The position numbers were made by a program, and so were the translations under genes. DNA of 64,000 nt. Origin: Actinomycetospora sp. NBRC 106378. GTDB taxonomy: Bacteria; Actinomycetota; Actinomycetes; Mycobacteriales; Pseudonocardiaceae. The DNA is taken from the NCBI RefSeq assembly GCF_030269685.1, contig NZ_BSTT01000009.1, forward strand, positions 1 through 64,000. The letters are read 5' to 3'. Under the pieces are notes generated by a model, which did not search any database, was not told where the DNA came from, and worked only from the letters and a program-made list of their open reading frames with translations. The stretch's first letter is position 1, and each line of letters begins with the position of its first letter. Shown in pieces: positions 42,837-50,328 of this stretch.

Positions 42837-43429
42837 GGACCACGGAGCAGGAAGGGGAGCACGCCGATAGGGGAGCTCGACCTGAGAAGGGGAGCTCGAC
42901 GAAGGCGGTCTGCGTCTTCTGCGCCTCCGGCCCGGTCGCCGAGGAGTACCTGGCGCTGGCCCGCGACCTCGGCACCGGCATCGCCGAGCGGGGCTGGACG
43001 CTGGTCTCCGGCGGGGGGCGGGTCGGGATGATGGGCGAGGTGACCCGCGCCGCCCGGGCCGCCGGGGGGCACACGCTCGGGGTGATCCCGCAGGGTCTGG
43101 TGCACCGCGAGGTCGCCGACGAGGACTCGACCGAGCTCGTCGTCGTGGCGGGCATGCGCGAGCGCAAGGCGGAGATGGACGCGCGCTCGGACGCGTGGAT
43201 CGCGCTGCCCGGCGGCCTCGGCACGCTCGAGGAGCTCTTCGAGGCGTGGACCTCGCGCTACCTGCGGATGCACGACAAGCCGGTGGTCGTCTGCGACCCG
43301 GGCGGCTTCTTCGACGGTCTGCTCGCATGGGTCGAGGGGCTGCGGGGCACCGGGTTCGTCGGCGACGAGTCGCTGGCGGCGCTCGTCCGGACGACGACGG
43401 TGGACGCGGCGTTGGACGCCTGTGGCTGA
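42833..43429 (+). CDS. LOG family protein (second copy)
   Basis: 198 residues. KAVCVFCASG, SGGGRVGMMGEVTRAARAAG and PGGLGTLEELFEAWT identify the LOG family; in mycobacteria the equivalent gene is Rv1205. The domain normally begins at KAVCVFCAS, but here about 22 residues (EQEGEHADRGARPEKGSST within them) precede it and are encoded by a repeat shared with mshB. GTG 42833 overlaps the upstream stop. The end overlaps gpgS by eight bases. Confidence 0.85.
   Translation: MRTTEQEGEHADRGARPEKGSSTKAVCVFCASGPVAEEYLALARDLGTGIAERGWTLVSGGGRVGMMGEVTRAARAAGGHTLGVIPQGLVHREVADEDSTELVVVAGMRERKAEMDARSDAWIALPGGLGTLEELFEAWTSRYLRMHDKPVVVCDPGGFFDGLLAWVEGLRGTGFVGDESLAALVRTTTVDAALDACG
42853..42873 (+). repeat. GEHADRG-encoding repeat, copy 2
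   Basis: Identical over 21 bases to 19572-19592. It is followed by two related GGGGAGCTCGAC segments (42871-42902). It is read in the same frame as in mshB (GEHADRG) but at the N-terminus of a LOG protein. Confidence 0.7.
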
Positions 43430-44339
43430 CTGGTTCGACCGGCGCACCTGGGCCGAGCCCGCGTGGACGGTCGAGGAGCTCGTGGTCGCGAAGGCGGGCC
43501 GCACGGTCTCGGTGGTCCTGCCCGCGCTCGACGAGGAGGCGACGGTCGGCGGCGTCGTCGCCGTGGTGCGGCCGCTCCTGGGATCGTTGGTCGACGAGCT
43601 CGTCGTCGTGGACTCCGGCTCGACCGACGCCACCGCGGCGGTCGCCCGGGCCGCCGGCGCCCGCGTGATGAGCCGGGAGGAGGCCCTGCCGGGGGTCGCG
43701 GTGCGCCCGGGCAAGGGCGAGGTGCTGTGGCGGGCGCTCGCCGCGACCAGCGGCGACCTCGTCGTCTACCTCGACGCCGACCTCGTCGACCTCGACCCGG
43801 CGTTCGTCCCCTCGCTGCTCGGGCCGCTGCTGACCGCGCCCGGCGTCGAGCTGGTCAAGGGCTTCTACCACCGCCCGCTGCGGATCGGCGACGGCGACGC
43901 GGTCCGCGACGGCGGCGGGCGCGTCACCGAGCTCGTCGCACGTCCGGCACTCGCGGCTCTGCGCCCGCAGCTCGCCGGGATCGTCCAGCCGCTCGGGGGC
44001 GAGTACGCGGCGACCCGCGAGCTGCTGGAGTCGCTGCCCTTCGCGGGGGGCTACGGCGTCGAGATCGGCCTGCTGCTCGACACCCAGGAACGCCGCGGGC
44101 TCGACGCCATCGCCCAGGTCGACCTCGGGGTGCGCAAGCACCGGCACCGCTCGCTGCGCGCGCTGGGGGTCACCGCCGCGGAGGTGCTCTCCGCGGTGCT
44201 GCGCCGGTCCGGCCTTCCCGACGCCGGGTCGGCCGGGCTCACGCAGTTCGTCCCGGTCGGGGGGCACTGGCTGCCCGAGGACCACCCCGTCGCCGCGCAC
44301 GACCGACCGCCGATCCGGGAGCTCTCGGCCCGCCGCTGA
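43422..44339 (+). CDS. gpgS: Glucosyl-3-phosphoglycerate synthase GpgS
   Basis: 305 residues. A GT-A fold is shown by SVVLPALDEEATVGGVV, VVVDSGSTDAT and the DxD-type motif YLDADLVDLD. FYHRPLRIGDGDAVRDGGGR and GEYAATRELLESLPF are typical of GpgS. It makes glucosyl-3-phosphoglycerate, precursor of glucosylglycerate and of methylglucose lipopolysaccharides. GTG 43422 overlaps the LOG gene. Confidence 0.92.
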   Translation: MADWFDRRTWAEPAWTVEELVVAKAGRTVSVVLPALDEEATVGGVVAVVRPLLGSLVDELVVVDSGSTDATAAVARAAGARVMSREEALPGVAVRPGKGEVLWRALAATSGDLVVYLDADLVDLDPAFVPSLLGPLLTAPGVELVKGFYHRPLRIGDGDAVRDGGGRVTELVARPALAALRPQLAGIVQPLGGEYAATRELLESLPFAGGYGVEIGLLLDTQERRGLDAIAQVDLGVRKHRHRSLRALGVTAAEVLSAVLRRSGLPDAGSAGLTQFVPVGGHWLPEDHPVAAHDRPPIRELSARR

Positions 44340-44375
44340 CGGTCACCGTCGGGGGGTCGTGCCACGATCGATCCC

Positions 44376-44807
44376 ATGGGCAGTGCTCTGGTCTACGTCC
44401 TCGTCGTCGGGGCCGTCGCGGCGGTGATCTACCTCGCGACGTCGCTGCTGGCCGGGCGGGGGGAGGAGCTGGCGCCGATGCCGCCCGGCGCCACCCCCAC
44501 GCGACTGCCGGCGCGGGACCTCCTGGGGTCCGACGTCCGGGGGCTGCGGTTCCAGCAGGCGTTCCGCGGATACCGGATGAGCGAGGTGGACTGGGCGCTC
44601 GACCGTCTGGCCGCCGAGGTCGACACGCTGCGCTCCCGCCTGGCGGTCTACGAGGGGCCCCCTCGTGCCGACGGCGGGGACGCCGACGCGCCGACCTCGG
44701 TGACCGACGTCGACCCCACCCCCACCGATCCCACCGACGTGAGCGGAGCGACGGGCATGACCACTTCAGCCGGTGCCACCCGAGGAGGCGCGCATGGCCA
44801 CCCGTGA
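44376..44807 (+). CDS. DivIVA-domain membrane protein, Rv1209-like
   Basis: 143 residues. One N-terminal transmembrane helix (ALVYVLVVGAVAAVIYLATS) precedes a short DivIVA-like segment (GLRFQQAFRGYRMSEVDWAL then DRLAAEVDTLRSRL) that probably forms a coiled coil, and a polar Thr/Asp-rich tail. It may attach to curved or polar membrane. It overlaps the SRPBCC gene start. Confidence 0.8.
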   Translation: MGSALVYVLVVGAVAAVIYLATSLLAGRGEELAPMPPGATPTRLPARDLLGSDVRGLRFQQAFRGYRMSEVDWALDRLAAEVDTLRSRLAVYEGPPRADGGDADAPTSVTDVDPTPTDPTDVSGATGMTTSAGATRGGAHGHP

Positions 44808-45243
44808 CATCACGGTCGGCGTCGACATCGACGCCCCCGCCGACGTCGTCTGGAAGGCCGTCACCGACTGGGAGGGCCAGAGCGAGTGGATGCTCGGCAC
44901 CGGGGTCCGCGTGACGAAGGGCGACGGGGTGGGCGTGGGCTCCGAGCTCGCCGCCACCACCGGCGTCGGCCCGCTGGGGGTCACCGACACGATGCGCATC
45001 GTCGGCTGGGACCCGCCGCACCGGGCGACCGTCGTGCACACCGGCTCGGTGGTGCGCGGCTCGGGCACGTTCACCGTCATCGAGCTGGGGCCGGGGCGGT
45101 CGCGCTTCGAGTGGGGTGAGCGGCTCGACCTCCCGCTCGGCGTGCTCGGCGCGGTCGGCTGGCCGGTGGTGTCGCCGGTGTTCGCCCTCGGGCTGAAGTA
45201 CTCGCTGCGCAAGCTCGCGGCACGCTGCGAGGCCGAGCGGTGA
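44794..45243 (+). CDS. SRPBCC family protein
   Basis: 149 residues of the START/Bet v 1-like hydrophobic-ligand fold: VGVDIDAPADVVWKAVTDWE opens the domain and WGERLDLPLGVLGAVGWPVV forms the C-terminal helix region. It could bind a lipid or polyketide; no partner is evident. ATG 44794 follows GAGGAGG and lies inside the 3-prime end of the DivIVA-like gene. GTGA overlap with tag. Confidence 0.8.
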   Translation: MATRDITVGVDIDAPADVVWKAVTDWEGQSEWMLGTGVRVTKGDGVGVGSELAATTGVGPLGVTDTMRIVGWDPPHRATVVHTGSVVRGSGTFTVIELGPGRSRFEWGERLDLPLGVLGAVGWPVVSPVFALGLKYSLRKLAARCEAER

Positions 45244-45842
45244 GCACGGCGCCCGCCGACGCGGGTGACGCGGTCCTCGGGGAGGACGGCGTCGCCCGGT
45301 GTCCGTGGGGCGCGCAGGAGCCCCTGCTGCGCGAGTACCACGACACGGAGTGGGGTCACGTCCTGCACGGCCGGGACGCCCTCTACGAACGGCTGTGCCT
45401 CGAGGCGTTCCAGTCCGGGCTGTCGTGGCTGGTGATCCTGCGCAAGCGTCCGGCCTTCCGGGAGGCGTTCGCGCGGTTCGACGTGGAGGCCGTGGCGGGG
45501 TTCGACGAGGCCGACGTGGAGCGGCTCCTGGCCGACGCCGGGATCGTCCGGAACCGGCAGAAGATCGAGGCGGCCGTCTCCAACGCGGCCGCCGTGCTGC
45601 GCGTCGAGGACGAGGGTCCGGGTCTGGACGCCCTGCTGTGGTCGTTCGCGCCCGACCCACCGCCGCCGTCGCCGCGCACGCTCGGCGAGGTCGCCGCGAC
45701 CACGCCGGCGTCCACCGCGATGGCGCGGGAGCTCCGCCGTCGGGGCTTCCGGTTCGTCGGCCCGACCACCGCGCACGCGTTGATGCAGGCCACCGGCATG
45801 GTCGACGAACACCTCGCCGGGTGCTTCCGCGCGACGCGCTGA
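45240..45842 (+). CDS. tag: DNA-3-methyladenine glycosylase I
   Basis: 200 residues. The zinc-cysteine and substrate motif RCPWGAQEPLLREYHDTEWG matches Tag, followed by FQSGLSWLVILRKRPAFREA and the C-terminal FVGPTTAHALMQATGMVDEH with zinc-site histidines. It removes 3-methyladenine from alkylated DNA. GTG 45240 overlaps the SRPBCC gene. Confidence 0.92.
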   Translation: MSTAPADAGDAVLGEDGVARCPWGAQEPLLREYHDTEWGHVLHGRDALYERLCLEAFQSGLSWLVILRKRPAFREAFARFDVEAVAGFDEADVERLLADAGIVRNRQKIEAAVSNAAAVLRVEDEGPGLDALLWSFAPDPPPPSPRTLGEVAATTPASTAMARELRRRGFRFVGPTTAHALMQATGMVDEHLAGCFRATR

Positions 45843-45972
45843 GCGACACACCGGCGCCGATGATCGCTCCGGTGTCGTGCCCCGCGACGGAATGGGGAAG
45901 AATCGTCGCGCGGTGTGCAGCGCGCCCGGACCGGGTTCACTGCCACGACGACCATGCGGAGGGAGCACGACT

Positions 45973-46140
45973 ATGGCGGCCATGAAGCCCCGGACCGGAG
46001 ACGGTCCCCTCGAGGTCACCAAGGAGGGGCGCGGCATCGTGATGCGCGTGCCGCTCGAAGGTGGGGGCCGGCTCGTCGTCGAGATGACCGCCGACGAGGC
46101 GGGCGATCTGCGGGAGGCCCTCTCCTCGATCTCGTCGTAG
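45973..46140 (+). CDS. DUF3117 protein, Rv1211-like
   Basis: 55 residues, matching a small actinobacterial family: MAAMKPRTGDGPLEVTKEGR then GIVMRVPLEGGGRLVVEMT. No catalytic motif; function unknown. GGAGGGAG stands before the ATG. It is followed after two bases by the aminopeptidase gene, so the two are probably co-translated. Confidence 0.88.
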   Translation: MAAMKPRTGDGPLEVTKEGRGIVMRVPLEGGGRLVVEMTADEAGDLREALSSISS

Positions 46141-46142
46141 CG

Positions 46143-47630
46143 GTGACCGCCCCGACCCCGCCCGCACCCTTCGCCGCGCCGACGCTGCCGACCCCGCTCG
46201 CGGAGATCCGCCTCGTCGACCCCGGTACGGGACCGTCCGGCGCCGCGCTCGTGCGTCTGTGCCGCGCCGGTGACGACGCCGGCGCACCCTCGGACGCTCC
46301 GAGCGGCTGGGTGCCCTCTCCCGGTGCCGTCGCCGCGCTCGCCCCCGACCAGGGGGCGGGCCGGTGGCTGGTCGGTGCCGGCGCCGCGTCGTCGAAGGAC
46401 TGGCGCGGGGCCGGCGCGGCCGCCGTCCGCGTGGCCTCCGGTCGCTCCGACCCGGGCGAGCTCTTCGGCGCCGGGGACGAGGGCGTCGCGCGCCTGCACG
46501 TCGTCCCCGACGACGGGGTGTCCCCCGACTGGGATGCGCTCGCCACCGGCCTGCTGCTGGGCTCGCACCGGTTCTCCGTGCGCTCGTCCGCGCCCGCCCC
46601 GCCGCCGCGGGTGACGGTCGAGGTGCCGGCGGACCAGCGGCCCGCCGTCGAGCGCGCGCTGGTCCTCGCCGGGGCCACCGCGACCGCGCGCGACCTCGCC
46701 GACAGCCCGTCCGGCGCCAAGTCGCCGGAGTGGTTCGCCGAGCAGGCCCTGGCCGCCCTCGCCGCGGCCGACGGTGTCGGCGCCGTGGTCCGCGACGAGC
46801 ACTGGCTCGCCGAGCAGGGCTTCGGCGGCGTCCTCGCCGTCGGCGGCGGCTCGTCCCGCCCGCCGCGCTTCCTGGAACTGACCTGGGAGCCGCCCGGGGC
46901 GGGCACGCACGTCGTGCTCGTCGGGAAGGGCATCACATTCGACACCGGCGGGATCTCGATCAAGCCGAACGCCGGCATGGCCGACATGCGCACGGACTGC
47001 TCCGGCGGGGCCGCCGTCGTCGGGGCCCTCGCCGCCGTCGCCGCGCTCGGGCTGCCGGTCCGCGTCACCGGCCTGGTGCCGCTCGCGGAGAACCACGTCT
47101 CCGGCTCGGCCTACCGGCCCGGCGACGTGGTCCGTCACTACGACGGGCGCACCACCGAGGTGACCAACACCGACGCCGAGGGCCGCATGGTGCTCGCCGA
47201 CGCGCTCGGCTACGCGGTCGCCACGCTCGCGCCGGACGTGGTCGTGGACGTCGCGACGCTCACCGGCGCGATGAAGGTCGCGCTCGGCGTGCGCACCGGC
47301 GGCCTGTTCGCCACCACCGACGACCTCGCGGCCGACCTGACCGGCGCGGGGGAGTCGACCGGCGAGGCCTGGTGGCGGGTCCCGCTCGCGGCCGGGCACG
47401 ACGAGGACGTCGACTCCCGGCTCGCAGACGTCCGGCAAGCCCCGCCCGGCCCGGGCGGCATCGTGGCGGCGCTGTTCCTGCGCCGGTTCGTCGGCGACGT
47501 CCCGTGGGCGCACCTCGACATCGCCGGGCCCGCCCGGTGCGACGCGCCGCACGAGGAGGTCGCCAAGGGCGCGACCGGGTTCGCGGCCCGCACGCTCGTG
47601 GAGTTCTGCGCCGCCCGCGCCTCCTGGTGA
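46143..47630 (+). CDS. Leucyl aminopeptidase, M17 family
   Basis: 495 residues. The catalytic C-terminal half holds LVGKGITFDTGGISIKPNAG (metal lysine and aspartate), the arginine-containing NTDAEGRMVLADAL at about 341-354 and MRTDCSGGAAVVGALAA. The N-terminal macro-like domain is weakly conserved. It removes N-terminal residues from peptides in the cytoplasm, normally as a hexamer with two metals. GTG 46143 immediately follows DUF3117. Confidence 0.9.
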   Translation: MTAPTPPAPFAAPTLPTPLAEIRLVDPGTGPSGAALVRLCRAGDDAGAPSDAPSGWVPSPGAVAALAPDQGAGRWLVGAGAASSKDWRGAGAAAVRVASGRSDPGELFGAGDEGVARLHVVPDDGVSPDWDALATGLLLGSHRFSVRSSAPAPPPRVTVEVPADQRPAVERALVLAGATATARDLADSPSGAKSPEWFAEQALAALAAADGVGAVVRDEHWLAEQGFGGVLAVGGGSSRPPRFLELTWEPPGAGTHVVLVGKGITFDTGGISIKPNAGMADMRTDCSGGAAVVGALAAVAALGLPVRVTGLVPLAENHVSGSAYRPGDVVRHYDGRTTEVTNTDAEGRMVLADALGYAVATLAPDVVVDVATLTGAMKVALGVRTGGLFATTDDLAADLTGAGESTGEAWWRVPLAAGHDEDVDSRLADVRQAPPGPGGIVAALFLRRFVGDVPWAHLDIAGPARCDAPHEEVAKGATGFAARTLVEFCAARASW

Positions 47631-47679
47631 ACGAACGGCACTCTCGCAGCATCTCTGTGCGCGAGAGTGCCGTTCGCTC
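47629..47679. repeat. Interspersed convergent-gap palindrome, copy 4
   Basis: The most symmetric copy: GAACGAACGGCACTCTCGCA pairs with TGCGCGAGAGTGCCGTTCGC apart from a two-base bulge. It fills the gap between the convergent aminopeptidase (its stop codon is in the left end) and the O-methyltransferase gene. Confidence 0.82.
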
Positions 47680-47696
47680 GGAACGGGCGTAGGACC

Positions 47697-48737
47697 TCAG
47701 CCCACCAGCGACGCGCAGAGCAGCCCGTCCGAGACCGGCAGCAGCAGCGGCGCGAGCCGCTCGTCGGTGCGCACCGCCCGCACCGTCTCGCGCAACGCCG
47801 CCGAGATCGCGTCGCGGCGGGCCGGGTCGGTGACGCGCCCGGACCAGCACACGTTGTCGAGCACCACCACGCCGCCCGGGCGCAGCAGACGGATCGCCTC
47901 GTCGAGGTAGCGCGGGTACTCCACGGTGGCGGCGTCGACGAGCACGAGGTCGTAGGCGCCGTCGGAGAGCCGGGGCAGCACCTCCAGCGCCCGCCCGGTG
48001 ATCATGCGCACCCGACCCGAGCCGAAACCGGCCTCGGCGCACGTGATGCGGGTCAGACGCTGGTGCGAGACCTCGGTGTCGATGCTCGTCAGCAGACCCT
48101 CGCGCGGCATCCCGCGGAGCAGGCTGACCGTGCCGACGCCCGCGCCGCTGCCGATCTCGACGACGGCCCGCGCCCGACCGGCCGAGGCGAGGAAGGTGAG
48201 GGCGGCCGCGGCACCGACCCCGATCGGGACGATCCCGTGCTCGACGGCCCGCTCGCGCGCCGCGGCCAGGACCTCGTCCTCGGGGGTGAAGCGCTCGGCG
48301 CGGGCCCGGAGGCGCTCGCGCTCGCCGGAGCCCTCGTCGGGCTCCTCGGCGTCCGCGGGCCCGGCGGGGCCCGCGGGCCCGGTCGGGTCGACCGGCACCG
48401 CCTCGCCGTCGGGAAGCCCGGTCGGGACGAGGCGCGGCAGGGTCTGCGGGGTGGTGGTCGCGTCGTCGTCGGCGGGACGCGGGCGCCCGGCGAACGACGT
48501 GCTCGGCAGACGGAGTGGACCGGTCGGCACGCGCGGGTAGACCGGGATGCGTGCGGTTCCCCGCCCCGGACGGTGATGGCCGCGGCGGGCCGCGTCATCG
48601 GAGGGCCGGACCGGAGTCCTCCCGACGGGCGGGGTGGCGGTGGGCGGGGCGACGGGAGGCGGCGTGACGGGATCCGGACCGACGACCCGCAGTGCACGCA
48701 CGCGTCGTGTCCCCTCGAGTCCCCCGTCCTCGCTCAC
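47697..48737 (-). CDS. O-methyltransferase, Rv1220c-like, with long disordered N-terminus
   Basis: 346 residues. The SAM-binding core starts near residue 185 (VVEIGSGAGVGTVSLLRGMP) and continues through DLVLVDAATVEYPRYLDEAI and VVVLDNVCWSGRV, typical of class I O-methyltransferases of the catechol type. The first 140 or so residues are Pro/Thr/Arg-rich and probably unstructured, absent from most relatives. GTG 48737 is chosen because TAGCCT lies seven bases upstream. It is divergent from sigE, as in mycobacteria. Confidence 0.82.
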   Translation of the reverse strand: MSEDGGLEGTRRVRALRVVGPDPVTPPPVAPPTATPPVGRTPVRPSDDAARRGHHRPGRGTARIPVYPRVPTGPLRLPSTSFAGRPRPADDDATTTPQTLPRLVPTGLPDGEAVPVDPTGPAGPAGPADAEEPDEGSGERERLRARAERFTPEDEVLAAARERAVEHGIVPIGVGAAAALTFLASAGRARAVVEIGSGAGVGTVSLLRGMPREGLLTSIDTEVSHQRLTRITCAEAGFGSGRVRMITGRALEVLPRLSDGAYDLVLVDAATVEYPRYLDEAIRLLRPGGVVVLDNVCWSGRVTDPARRDAISAALRETVRAVRTDERLAPLLLPVSDGLLCASLVG

Positions 48738-48744
48738 GTCGCCC

Positions 48745-48750
48745 AGGCTA
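48745..48750 (-). promoter_or_regulatory. Leaderless -10 element (TAGCCT)
   Basis: TAGCCT on the minus strand, seven bases before GTG 48737 of the O-methyltransferase gene. Confidence 0.5.
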
Positions 48751-48881
48751 GATCGGGAGCGGGCCGGGTCCACCGCGCCGCGCCGCGCGCGTCCGGATGG
48801 CACCGCCCGGGGGAGTGACGACGGTCGCGTCGGCCGGACGCCTTCCTCAGCCCTCTCTCAGACCACCCTCACCCGCATGTC

Positions 48882-49508
48882 ATGACCGACGGACAGAGTG
48901 ATGCCATGACCGAGACGCTCGCCGCGCGCCCCGACCACCTCGAGGGGCACGTCCCGGGCTTCACCGCGGACGAGGCCTGGACCCCGCCGTCCTGGGACGA
49001 CGTCGTCCGCGAGCACGCCGACCGCGTGTACCGCCTCGCCTACCGGCTGACCGGCGACGCGCACGACGCCGAGGACCTCACCCAGGAGACGTTCATCCGG
49101 GTGTTCCGCTCCCTCGCGGCGTACAAGCCGGGCACCTTCGAGGGCTGGCTGCACCGCATCACCACGAACCTCTTCCTCGACATGGTCCGCCGCCGCGGCC
49201 GTCTGCGGATGGAGGGGCTCCCGGAGGACACCGACCGGCTCCCCGGCGGCGGTCCCGATCCCGAGCAGATCTTCTCCGAGGCCCACCTCGACCCCGATCT
49301 GCAGGGCGCCCTGGACGAGCTCGCGCCGGAGTTCCGCGCGGCCGTCGTGCTCTGTGACGTGGAAGGTCTCTCCTACGAGGAGATCGCCGCCACGTTGGGT
49401 GTCAAACTGGGGACCGTGCGCAGCCGAATCCACCGGGGCCGTCAGGCCCTCCGCAGTGCGCTGGAGCGTCGTCGGACGGACGCGGAGCGGACGGGAGCCC
49501 GGTCGTGA
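48882..49508 (+). CDS. sigE: ECF sigma factor SigE
   Basis: 208 residues. Region 2 is [20 protein letters not shown] then [10 protein letters not shown]; region 4 is [20 protein letters not shown] then [12 protein letters not shown]. The order sigE-anti-sigma-htrA-tatB matches the mycobacterial extracytoplasmic stress locus. It should direct RNA polymerase to envelope-stress genes. ATG 48882; ATG 48906 is a later alternative. GTGA overlap with the anti-sigma gene. Confidence 0.92.
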   Translation: MTDGQSDAMTETLAARPDHLEGHVPGFTADEAWTPPSWDDVVREHADRVYRLAYRLTGDAHDAEDLTQETFIRVFRSLAAYKPGTFEGWLHRITTNLFLDMVRRRGRLRMEGLPEDTDRLPGGGPDPEQIFSEAHLDPDLQGALDELAPEFRAAVVLCDVEGLSYEEIAATLGVKLGTVRSRIHRGRQALRSALERRRTDAERTGARS

Positions 49509-50167
49509 TCGGCCGCTCGCCGGGCACGCCCTGGTCGCGCTGGTCCGACTCCGGCCACCTCACGCTCGACGCGGTCGTCGCCTACGTCGACGGTGAGCTC
49601 GGGACGGCCGCCGCCGGCCGCGCCGCTTCGCACGTCGACCACTGCCTCACGTGTGCCGCCGAGGTCGGCGCCCAGCGCCAGGCGCGACGCCGGCTGCGGG
49701 CCGCCGACACCCCCGGCGTCCCCTCCTCGCTGCTGACCTCGCTGCGCAACATCCCCGACAGCGCCGAGCTGCCCGAGGTCCCCGCCGGTCTCGGCCTCGA
49801 CGCGCACGGCCGCTTCGTGGTGCCCGCGGAGACGCCGCCCGCGCGGCGTCCCCGCCGCGGCGCCGGTGGTCCCCGGTCCCGACGACGGGTCCTGCCGGCG
49901 GTCGTCGCCTCCGGCCTCGTCGCCGGAGCGGCGGCCGTGGTCGGCCCGGTGCTCGCCGCGGGCGCGGCACCCGTCGCTCCCGTACCGGGGCGCGCACCGG
50001 CCGCGGGCGCCGCGCTGACGGCCGCGGTGCCGGCGGTGGGCGAGCGCGGCAACGCCGTGACCGGGGCCGTCGTCCAGGACGCGGTGGCCCGGGCGTCCGC
50101 CGCGCCCACCCCCACCACGCCGCCGGTGGCGCCCGGCGACGCCACCCGGGCGCGCCCGTCGCCCTGA
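49505..50167 (+). CDS. rseA: Anti-sigma factor, RseA type
   Basis: 220 residues. A zinc-binding anti-sigma motif HVDHCLTC (HxxxCxxC form, about residues 43-50) is near the N-terminus and would bind SigE. One hydrophobic segment ([20 protein letters not shown], about 138-157) could be a membrane anchor, followed by an Ala/Pro-rich tail. GTG 49505 overlaps sigE, a coupling that keeps sigma and anti-sigma in balance. Confidence 0.87.
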   Translation: MIGRSPGTPWSRWSDSGHLTLDAVVAYVDGELGTAAAGRAASHVDHCLTCAAEVGAQRQARRRLRAADTPGVPSSLLTSLRNIPDSAELPEVPAGLGLDAHGRFVVPAETPPARRPRRGAGGPRSRRRVLPAVVASGLVAGAAAVVGPVLAAGAAPVAPVPGRAPAAGAALTAAVPAVGERGNAVTGAVVQDAVARASAAPTPTTPPVAPGDATRARPSP

Positions 50168-50229
50168 CCGGTCCTTCACGGACCGACCCGGACGATCGGG
50201 TGGTGTCGCCCCGGGAGTCGTCCGCGCTC

Positions 50230-50235
50230 TACCGT
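50230..50235 (+). promoter_or_regulatory. Possible -10 element (TACCGT) upstream of htrA
   Basis: TACCGT lies nine bases before the ATG of a 27-codon reading frame (50245) in the rseA-htrA gap. Confidence 0.35.
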
Positions 50236-50244
50236 GGCACGACG

Positions 50245-50328
50245 ATGACCATCCACTGCGCGCGCCCGGTCTCGCCCGGCCCCCGGCCGGTGCCGGCGTC
50301 GTCGCTGTTGCTGAGAGCGCACCCATGA
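50245..50328 (+). CDS. Possible 27-residue leader peptide of htrA
   Basis: A short reading frame (MTIHCARPVSPGPRPVPASS, then LLLRAHP) starts nine bases after TACCGT and ends in TGA overlapping the htrA ATG (ATGA, 50325-50328). There is no obvious Shine-Dalgarno for htrA itself, so translation of htrA may depend on termination of this upstream frame. No family is recognised; it could be chance. Confidence 0.35.
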   Translation: MTIHCARPVSPGPRPVPASSLLLRAHP

